Under the pieces are notes generated by a model. That model saw nothing but the letters and a program-made list of their open reading frames with translations, did not search any database and was not told the origin of the DNA. The translations under genes were made by a program, and so were the position numbers. Shown here in pieces: positions 1-5,533 of a stretch of DNA of 17,906 nt; position 1 is the first letter of the stretch; every line of letters begins with the position of its first letter. The DNA lies in the NCBI GenBank assembly GCA_002307055.1, contig DBTM01000036.1, positions 117,562 through 135,467 of the forward strand, read 5' to 3'. The stretch is from Clostridiales bacterium UBA1316. GTDB taxonomy: Bacteria; Bacillota; Clostridia; Oscillospirales; Oscillospiraceae.

Positions 1-479
1 GCATAAAGCGCCATCATTTCACCGCTGGCTACAATGTAGATTTCCTTTGCCTTGCCTTCGCGAATGGGCATTGCAAAGCCGCCGCAGACGACGTCGCCGA
101 GGACATCGTAAAACACATAATCCAAATCGGGGGTATAAGCGCCCAGCCTTTCCAGCATACCGATGGATGTAATGATACCGCGTCCGGCGCAGCCGACACC
201 CGGTTCGGGTCCGCCCGATTCCACGCAGCGTATGCCGCCGAAGCCCTCTTTTAAAATAGATGAAAGCTCGACACTTTCACCTTCTGTTCGTATCGTATCC
301 AAAACTGTTTTCTGAGCCAGGCCGCCGAGTAGCAGCCTTGTGGAATCCGATTTCGGGTCGCAGCCGACAACCAAGACCTTCTTGCCTAATTGAGCTAAGC
401 CGGCTGTAAGGTTTTGTGTTGTTGTCGATTTGCCGATACCTCCTTTTCCGTAAATCGCTATTTGTCTTATTGCTGGCAT
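1..479 (-). CDS. nifH: Second nitrogenase iron protein NifH, 5' part only (runs off window edge)
   Basis: Encodes the homodimeric Fe protein that binds MgATP and passes electrons from its [4Fe-4S] cluster to the MoFe protein, and also serves in cofactor maturation. The visible 159 residues start MPAIRQIAIYGKGGIGKST, with the P-loop at about residues 11-18, the switch region VGCDPKSDST, and the two cluster cysteines at 97 (GVGCAGRG) and 132 (DVVCGGFAMP). Roughly four of five residues match the nifH product at 13443-14264, so it is a paralogue and not a chlorophyllide- or F430-type relative. It lacks the distinctive N-terminus of AnfH. The ATG at 477-479 follows GGGAGG at 488-493. It has its own promoter and a leader of about 250 nt. 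The 3' end is outside the window, so integrity and downstream partners cannot be judged. Extra nifH copies are known in clostridia. Confidence 0.93.
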   Translation of the reverse strand, partial: MPAIRQIAIYGKGGIGKSTTTQNLTAGLAQLGKKVLVVGCDPKSDSTRLLLGGLAQKTVLDTIRTEGESVELSSILKEGFGGIRCVESGGPEPGVGCAGRGIITSIGMLERLGAYTPDLDYVFYDVLGDVVCGGFAMPIREGKAKEIYIVASGEMMALY

Positions 480-520
480 GTCTTTTCCTCCCAATTTATA
501 TCTTTCATTATTTATATAGT

Positions 521-557
521 TATATAGACAGGCCGGCCGCCTGCTGACAGTCTATAT
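521..557 (-). promoter_or_regulatory. Leader hairpin just upstream of the second nifH
   Basis: Read on the minus strand, TATAGA (551-556) pairs with TCTATA (522-527). Inside, CAGGC (539-543) pairs with GCCTG (529-533) around a five-base GGCCG loop, leaving a seven-base bulge on the 5' side. It lies in the 5' leader about 30 nt before the ribosome site. There is no T-run after it, so it is not an ordinary terminator. A role in mRNA stability or processing is an inference. Confidence 0.5.
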
Positions 558-674
558 GCACCAATCGTTTAACAGCTCGGATTTTGATTCCTGCGCGCCG
601 CTGCCGGTTACGAGCAGATCGGGATCTTTGATACTGACCTTTGTCCCGGGTGCAATAGATGCGGTGCTTCCCCT
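552..674 (-). other. Unassigned open stretch without a start codon in the nifH2 leader
   Basis: Between a TAG at 675-677 and a TAG at 552-554 (minus strand) lie 40 open codons. The translation has a protein-like composition (…IAPGTKVSIKDPDLLVTG…) and is more GC-rich than the flanking AT-rich DNA. No ATG, GTG or TTG start with a ribosome site is present in frame, so a real gene is unlikely. It could be a decayed gene end, or structured non-coding leader, because it lies downstream of the nifH2 promoter and contains the 13-nt motif also found in the nifH1 leader. I do not recognise a family. Confidence 0.25.
638..650 (-). promoter_or_regulatory. 13-nt motif shared by both nifH leaders (copy 1)
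   Basis: Minus-strand CCCGGGACAAAGG. The identical 13-mer occurs at 14326-14338 in the leader of the main nifH, in the same orientation. Here it would lie about 85-97 nt after the predicted transcription start. Function is unknown; an RNA element or protein-binding site is inferred only from recurrence and position. Confidence 0.45.
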
Positions 675-740
675 CTATAACATGAGATTTATATGTCACC
701 GAATAGCATACTTAATATATATGATATATATGTAATATGA

Positions 741-769
741 ATAATAACATTAAATACATACAAAGTCAA
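741..769 (-). promoter_or_regulatory. Sigma-A promoter for the second nifH
   Basis: On the minus strand, TTGACT (764-769) and TATTAT (741-746) are separated by exactly 17 bp in very AT-rich DNA. Predicted transcription start is near 734, giving a leader of about 250 nt before the nifH2 ATG. No sigma-54 type -24/-12 element was seen. Confidence 0.6.
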
Positions 770-1016
770 TATGAATTATATAATATAATGATTAGAAATT
801 CGGATGATACATGATTAAAAATATGTATTATGCAGAAAACAAAAAAACCCTTCGGCAGGACAATCCGGCGCGCTGTCATGCTAAAGGCATTTTATTTATA
901 TTAATGCGATATAATGATGATGATATTGACATGTCGGCGGATATAAAATATTATTTACTATCAGGTGTCCTGCCTGCCGCGCGGCAGAAATAATCAGAGG
1001 CTATGGAATGAATTAA
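770..1016. other. Intergenic region between divergent nifH2 and the nifS-like gene
   Basis: AT-rich DNA. TATAAT occurs on the plus strand at 779-784 and 784-789 and could serve as -10 for the nifS-like gene, but no convincing -35 lies 16-18 bp upstream. A 60-codon ORF at 811-993 has no clear ribosome site and matches nothing I know; I do not call it a gene. Two structures are visible: GGCAGGACA (854-862) with its inverted partner TGTCCTGCC (966-974), and a 14-base palindrome CTGCCGCGCGGCAG (974-987). These could form a hairpin in the leader of the nifS-like transcript. Confidence 0.35.
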
Positions 1017-2138
1017 ATGATTTATCTTGATTATACAGCCAATACGCCTGTCCATGAAGAGGTACTGAGCGCGTTTAATGACATCAGCCGGCGTTATATT
1101 GCGAACCCGAATGCCGCGCATCGTCTCGGAAAAGACGCACTCGGCTGCTTAAATGATTATTCTCAAAAGATATTGGCTCTGCTGGAATTGGAAAATCACA
1201 CGGTCATTTACACTTCCGGCGCGACGGAGGCCAACAATTTGGCTGTCAAGGGCGCTGCGCATCAATATAAAAACAAAGGGATGCATGTGATATCGACCTA
1301 TCTCGAACACGCGTCCGTCAACGGCCCGCTGGCGGCTCTGCAAAGCGAGGGCTTTGAGATTGATTATGTGGAGTCGGACGCGGATGGCCTGATCAGTCTC
1401 GAGCATCTGAGTACGCTCCTCCGGCGGGATACGATATTGGCCTCTGTTTGCTGCGTTGACAGTGAATCCGGTGTGACGCAGCAGCTTGACCGGATATCGA
1501 AGCTCCTCTCCGGCTATCCGAACTGCCGACTGCATGTCGACGCGACGCAGACTATCGGAAAAACAAAGGCTGTACTGGACAGCGCCGACCTGATATCCCT
1601 ATCACCGCACAAGTTTTACGGACTTAACGGCTGCGGCGCCCTAATCATTAAGGCAGATGTCATGCTTGAAGTCCAGATGCACGGCGGTATCAGTACGACG
1701 CCGTTCCGCAGCGGGACACCGGCGCTCGGACTGGCAGCCGGAACAGCAAAAGCCCTGGAACTGGTTCTGACAGATTTTGATGATAAGCTGGAATACGTCG
1801 GAGCATTGAATAAAAAAATACGCAGCAGGCTCAAAGAATATCTGAGGGTGCGCATCAACAGCACGGTATACTCGGTGCCGCATATCTTAAACATCAGCAT
1901 TATGGGGGTCAATACGGAGACCTTTAAAGCAGAGCTCGAGAAGGATGAAATTTACCTGTCGACGCGCTCGGCCTGCTGCGCGCCGAATACGGTGTCCCGG
2001 CCGATTTACGCAATTACCAAAGACAAAAAAAGAGCAACGTCGACACTGAGAATCAGCCTGAGCCCCCTGACGACGCAGCAGGAGATCGATTTATTCCTGA
2101 CGCGCTTTGATGCCTGTTATAAAAAATTCGCTGTTTAA
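1017..2138 (+). CDS. Cysteine desulfurase, NifS/IscS type
   Basis: PLP-dependent class V aminotransferase fold that removes sulfur from L-cysteine and holds it as a persulfide for Fe-S cluster or thionucleoside synthesis. At 373 residues it is of usual length for the NifS group. Visible motifs: N-terminal MIYLDYTANTP (family form LDNAATTP), SGATEANN at 67-74, His98 in EHAS, Asp175 in HVDATQ, the Schiff-base Lys199 in SPHKFYG, and the active-site cysteine in STRSACC (320 or 321). Usual homologues have one Cys followed by Ser or Thr; the CC pair is unusual. The start is fixed by the family N-terminus; the ribosome site is weak (GGAATGA nearby, AGAGG farther off). The next gene, a TtcA-like ATPase, begins 10 bp after the stop, so a sulfur relay to tRNA is the simplest reading; supply to nitrogenase clusters is possible. 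I leave the symbol empty because NifS and IscS cannot be separated here. Confidence 0.9.
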   Translation: MIYLDYTANTPVHEEVLSAFNDISRRYIANPNAAHRLGKDALGCLNDYSQKILALLELENHTVIYTSGATEANNLAVKGAAHQYKNKGMHVISTYLEHASVNGPLAALQSEGFEIDYVESDADGLISLEHLSTLLRRDTILASVCCVDSESGVTQQLDRISKLLSGYPNCRLHVDATQTIGKTKAVLDSADLISLSPHKFYGLNGCGALIIKADVMLEVQMHGGISTTPFRSGTPALGLAAGTAKALELVLTDFDDKLEYVGALNKKIRSRLKEYLRVRINSTVYSVPHILNISIMGVNTETFKAELEKDEIYLSTRSACCAPNTVSRPIYAITKDKKRATSTLRISLSPLTTQQEIDLFLTRFDACYKKFAV

Positions 2139-2148
2139 CGGAGATACA

Positions 2149-2976
2149 ATGGAAAAGTATGAAGAAATAGAGCGCAGTATCATCAAGAAATACAGGAAAG
2201 AGATATGGAAGCGGTTTATTTCAGCCGTCAACACATATCACTTGGTGAATGAGGGCGATAAAATTGCCGTCTGCGTATCCGGCGGCAAGGATTCCATGCT
2301 GATGGCAAAATGTATGCAGGAGCTTCAGAAGCATGGTATCTACCGATTTGAGCTGGAATTTTTGGTGATGGACCCGGGCTACAACGCCGTCAACAGACAG
2401 AGGATCGTTGACAACGCGGCGCTTTTGAATATACCGATCACCATATTTGAATCAGACATTTTTGACGTGGTTGCCAAAACAGATAAATCCCCGTGTTATC
2501 TGTGCGCCAGAATGAGAAGAGGTTATCTGTACAGCCGCGCCCAGGCGCTCGGGTGCAACAAAATCGCCCTCGGTCACCATTTCGACGATGTCATCGAAAC
2601 TATTTTAATGAATCTGCTGTATGGCGCTGAAATAAAAACGATGCTGCCCAAGCTGCACAGCACCAATTATGAAGGGATGGAGCTCATCCGCCCCATGTAC
2701 ATGGTGCGGGAGGCCGATATCCTCTCCTGGAAACGTTATAATAGCCTTAATTTTATCCAGTGTGCCTGTCGTTTTACCGAAAACTGCGTGCTGGGCGATA
2801 ACGGCGGCGCCTCGAAGCGCCAGGAGATGAAGGACCTGATAAAAAAATTCAGGCAGATCAGTCCCACGATCGATATCAGCATCTTCAACAGCGTTCAGAA
2901 TGTTAACCTTAAGACGATCATCGGCTATCACGATGCCGATAAATACCACAGTTTTCTTGATGATTTCGAAAAATAA
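2149..2976 (+). CDS. TtcA-like PP-loop ATPase (tRNA thiolation family)
   Basis: Predicted 275-residue enzyme that adenylates a tRNA base and exchanges oxygen for sulfur, as TtcA does for 2-thiocytidine at position 32. Visible: PP-loop SGGKDS at 44-49; PCYLCARMRRG with Cys116 and Cys119, the CxxC that with one later Cys (CACRFTENC, 205-213) binds a [4Fe-4S] cluster in TtcA proteins; and the family segment LGHHFDDVIETILMNLLYG at 141-159. The ATG at 2149 has GGAG at 2140-2143, five bases upstream; an in-frame ATG at 2107 inside the nifS-like gene lacks this and is less likely. It is probably co-transcribed with the desulfurase, which could be the sulfur donor. Some family members of this subgroup have no proven substrate, so the exact tRNA position is uncertain. 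Confidence 0.85.
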   Translation: MEKYEEIERSIIKKYRKEIWKRFISAVNTYHLVNEGDKIAVCVSGGKDSMLMAKCMQELQKHGIYRFELEFLVMDPGYNAVNRQRIVDNAALLNIPITIFESDIFDVVAKTDKSPCYLCARMRRGYLYSRAQALGCNKIALGHHFDDVIETILMNLLYGAEIKTMLPKLHSTNYEGMELIRPMYMVREADILSWKRYNSLNFIQCACRFTENCVLGDNGGASKRQEMKDLIKKFRQISPTIDISIFNSVQNVNLKTIIGYHDADKYHSFLDDFEK

Positions 2977-3352
2977 AATCAGATGAATATTTGACCGGGA
3001 GAGACGTCTATGTGAGCCAGTCCAGTAAAATCGTCACATGCCTTCAGCAGGGCGGCGCGGTTGTCGCCAGACTGAGATATGACTGGTGGCACTATGTTTT
3101 GCTGACCGGAGCGGACAGCCGGTGGATTTATATGTTGACCCCTATTATCAAAAAAAGAGTTTTCAAAGCGATGACATAGAGATCGTTTTGGATGAACCGC
3201 TTCGAATGAACCGCCGTGTTACATACGCGGCCCTGAACGGTCAAGGCAGAGATTTATATAATCTCGGATCGATAGAAAACAGAGAAGCAATCATCCTGTT
3301 TAATCTTGCAACACAGAAAACACCGGCTAAAACAATAGAATACTTTATTTAA
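2964..3352 (+). pseudogene. Truncated and frameshifted C39-like (papain-fold) protein remnant
   Basis: Two reading frames join into one continuous protein. The first gives …LQQGGAVVARLRYDWWHYVLLTGAD and the second continues GQPVDLYVDPYYQKKSF… up to EAIILFN near the end. The HYVLLTG…DPYY pattern resembles the C-terminal half of C39-like peptidase domains, where this His and the following Asp belong to the active site. The frame changes between about 3108 and 3123. The N-terminal catalytic Cys region is absent: the first frame opens only at 2964, overlapping the end of the TtcA-like gene. I infer an inactive remnant. A sequencing error would explain the frameshift but not the missing front half. 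Confidence 0.6.
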
Positions 3353-3355
3353 TAC

Positions 3356-3392
3356 AAAAACACTTTAAGCGTAAAAGCCTTAAAGTGTTTTT
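3356..3392. terminator. Bidirectional intrinsic terminator between convergent operons
   Basis: Perfect 14-bp stem: AAAAACACTTTAAG (3356-3369) pairs with CTTAAAGTGTTTTT (3379-3392), with a nine-base loop. The A-run on one side and T-run on the other give a U-tract in both directions. It ends the nifS-like/ttcA transcript from the left and the nif operon from the right (nifV alpha stops at 3409). Confidence 0.9.
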
Positions 3393-3408
3393 ATGATTTA
3401 AAATGGAT

Positions 3409-4212
3409 TTAAAATATCGACAATATCTGCGCAATTTCATCCTGAACCCGTTTAGCGTCGGCTGTTGATATCTCAAAATCAAAGATATTATGAGAAGCCT
3501 GAATGAGCTTTAAAAAATCGCAGTTGCCGGCGCGTTCGCCGATTCCAAGTATGGTTGTGTCAAGATAATCCGCACCGTTTTTAGCGCCGAGTATCGTGTT
3601 GGCGACGGCCATACCCAGGTCATTATGGGCGTGCACTTCAACCTCAATGCCAGAGTAATCGATGATTTCTTTGACCGCCTGATAGGTCCGGGACGGCGAT
3701 AGGATGCCGACGGTATCGGCGAAGCGAATTCTGGAAACGCCGATTTCCTTGAGCTGCCTGGCAAGCGCCGTCATGAATGTGATATCGGCCCGGGAGGCGT
3801 CCTCAAACCCGACGGTGACCTCAAAGCCGCGCGCCATCGCATACTCGGTACAGCTGGTGAGGTTTTTCATTACCCAGGTCTTGTTTTTATTCAGCTTGGA
3901 GTAAATCAGCACATAAGAGACCGGCGTACTGATATGGATGATGTTCGGCGCGCAATCGATTGATTTTTTGATATCCTCCAGAACGAGCCTGTTCCAGACG
4001 GATATTTTTGAATTTTTGCTGTTTTCGACAATCGCACGAATGGTATCGATTTCGTAGCTGTTGACAACGGGGATTCCGGCTTCGATCTGATAAATACCGG
4101 CGTTGTCCAGGATTTTCGCAATGAGAAGCTTCTGCTGTTTGCTCATGGCGATACCGGGGCTCTGCTCCCCGTCTCTCATGGTCGTATCGACAATATATTT
4201 AACAGGCTTCAT
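3409..4212 (-). CDS. nifV: Homocitrate synthase alpha subunit, catalytic domain
   Basis: Condenses acetyl-CoA and 2-oxoglutarate to homocitrate, the organic ligand of FeMo-cofactor. The 267 residues cover only the HMGL-like TIM barrel: DTTMRDGEQSPG at 9-20 with metal-binding Asp9, VEVHAHNDLGMAVAN at 191-205 with metal ligands His194 and His196, and GERAGN at 225-230 with Asn230. Full-length NifV is near 380 residues; the C-terminal domain is supplied by the gene just upstream (nifV omega, 21 bp before). This matches the C. pasteurianum arrangement of nifV omega followed by nifV alpha. GAGGAT lies about six bases before the ATG. It is the last gene of the nif operon, 17 bp before the shared terminator stem. 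Confidence 0.93.
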   Translation of the reverse strand: MKPVKYIVDTTMRDGEQSPGIAMSKQQKLLIAKILDNAGIYQIEAGIPVVNSYEIDTIRAIVENSKNSKISVWNRLVLEDIKKSIDCAPNIIHISTPVSYVLIYSKLNKNKTWVMKNLTSCTEYAMARGFEVTVGFEDASRADITFMTALARQLKEIGVSRIRFADTVGILSPSRTYQAVKEIIDYSGIEVEVHAHNDLGMAVANTILGAKNGADYLDTTILGIGERAGNCDFLKLIQASHNIFDFEISTADAKRVQDEIAQILSIF

Positions 4213-4233
4213 AGCGAATCCTCATTTACACGT

Positions 4234-5190
4234 TTATAGGCGGTGGTACAGCGCAATCTGATAAAACTCCTCATCGGTCAGGCTGGATTCCCGGATGACA
4301 CTTTCATCTCGGACATCGCTGAGTATCTGTGCAATATCAAAATCTCCAGCGGAATAACCCATCTCCTGAAGCTTGGCTCCAATGGATTTTCTGCCGGAGT
4401 GCTTACCCACAATCAGTTTTCTGCAGCCGCCGACAAGCTCCGGTAAAAACGGCTCGTACATCTGAGGTTTTTTAAGGATGCCGTCGATATGGATGCCGGA
4501 TTCCACATCGAATATTTTACGGCCGATAACGGCTTTCCTGTCGGAATACCGCGTGCCCGTGATTTCCTCCATGAGCGCGGCAAGCTGCGGGAGAACGGCA
4601 AAGGAAGCACTCGGCTTGTGGCGCTTCACAACGCGAAGCGCGAGCAGTACCTCCTCGAGCGGCGCTTTTCCGCCGATGCCGCCGAAGGCTGCGGCGAGGT
4701 CCGTTCCGCCGCTCATAATCCATTCAATCGCGGCTGCTGTCGCACAGGAATAGCTGTTTTCAGGACAAAATTCTACGTGTCCTTTTGCCCTTTTCTGCAT
4801 TTTGATAAAGGCGCTTGTAAAATCGTGACACAGTACATCGTCGAGCCCGACGAGCCGGATAGGCCCAGGCTCCTCCGCTTGACCCAAAAGATTAATTTCT
4901 TTGATATCGTTGATCTGAATTTCCATCGTCATGACCGACGAAAAAACAAAACCGCTTTTACGGCATATAAACCGGTTAAGGTTCGGATAATCAGCTGTTT
5001 GGCCGGGGTTCGATACTCTCAATAGGATTTTGTCCGCAGAAGCCGGCTTGATGATATCATAAACAGCCGCGGGCATTTCAATATAATCAGAACCAATAGA
5101 CAGTAACAGGGCGTACAGATCCTTCAGCTGCCGGGCAGAGGGGCAGAAGGCCTCGATACAGCTGAGCGTCATATCGGTAATCCTAATCAT
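4234..5190 (-). CDS. nifV: Homocitrate synthase omega subunit (NifV second half)
   Basis: The 318-residue partner of NifV alpha. The C-terminal third carries the homocitrate/isopropylmalate synthase segment FDVESGIHIDGILKKPQ starting near residue 227, followed by YEPFLPELVG and KLIVGKHSGRKSI (258-270), which alpha lacks. The N-terminal two thirds look like a decayed TIM barrel: the start MIRITDMTLS replaces the catalytic DTTLRDGEQ, and no HAHND or GERAGN is present. A structural or regulatory role that completes the alpha subunit is therefore inferred; the split pair is known from C. pasteurianum. GGGGAGG precedes the ATG by about nine bases. The gap to the ferredoxin gene upstream is 34 bp. 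Confidence 0.88.
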   Translation of the reverse strand: MIRITDMTLSCIEAFCPSARQLKDLYALLLSIGSDYIEMPAAVYDIIKPASADKILLRVSNPGQTADYPNLNRFICRKSGFVFSSVMTMEIQINDIKEINLLGQAEEPGPIRLVGLDDVLCHDFTSAFIKMQKRAKGHVEFCPENSYSCATAAAIEWIMSGGTDLAAAFGGIGGKAPLEEVLLALRVVKRHKPSASFAVLPQLAALMEEITGTRYSDRKAVIGRKIFDVESGIHIDGILKKPQMYEPFLPELVGGCRKLIVGKHSGRKSIGAKLQEMGYSAGDFDIAQILSDVRDESVIRESSLTDEEFYQIALYHRL

Positions 5191-5224
5191 AAAGCCGCCT
5201 CCCCTCTGAATTCAACAACAAAAT

Positions 5225-5533
5225 TTAAATCTGATATTTCGCGGCGATTTTGCCGCCCTCAATGTGCTGATCCATGATTTCTTCGACAGCGTCGGCGGTC
5301 AGCCCGCCATACCAAATGCCCTCCGGATAGACAACGGCTACAGGCCCCCGGCTGCAGATTCCAAAACAGCCTGTATTGGTCACCATACAATCCGCCGTCA
5401 GGTCGCGGTCCTCAATTTCCTGCATAAATTTTTCCACGATTTTAACGCTGTCTTTTTGGTGGCAGAACCCCTTTTGCGTGCCGTTTGTCCGGCAGCTTGT
5501 GCAGATAAATATGTGATACTTCGGACTGACCAT
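5225..5533 (-). CDS. Thioredoxin-like [2Fe-2S] ferredoxin
   Basis: A 102-residue soluble electron carrier closely resembling the C. pasteurianum 2Fe-2S ferredoxin, both in length and in its start (MVSPKYHIFICTSCR). Cysteines lie at 11, 14, 24, 49, 56 and 60; positions 11, 24, 56 and 60 match the known cluster ligands of that family. The segment NTGCFGICSRGPV holds the last two. The clostridial homologue is known to interact with the MoFe protein, and its position between nifN-B and nifV fits a nitrogenase role, either in electron supply or in redox protection. Its ATG directly follows the nifN-B stop codon, with AAGGAG inside the end of nifN-B, so the two are translationally coupled. Confidence 0.93.
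   Translation of the reverse strand: MVSPKYHIFICTSCRTNGTQKGFCHQKDSVKIVEKFMQEIEDRDLTADCMVTNTGCFGICSRGPVAVVYPEGIWYGGLTADAVEEIMDQHIEGGKIAAKYQI

Noticed and set aside
638..674. Possible c-di-GMP riboswitch (GGGACAAAGG resembles part of the consensus)
   Set aside because: The rest of the consensus, including the tetraloop receptor and flanking stems, is missing.
811..993. 60-codon ORF upstream of the nifS-like gene
   Set aside because: No clear ribosome site, no recognisable similarity, and it spans an inverted repeat and a palindrome; likely chance.
4489..5025. 178-codon plus-strand ORF
   Set aside because: Antisense shadow of nifV omega.
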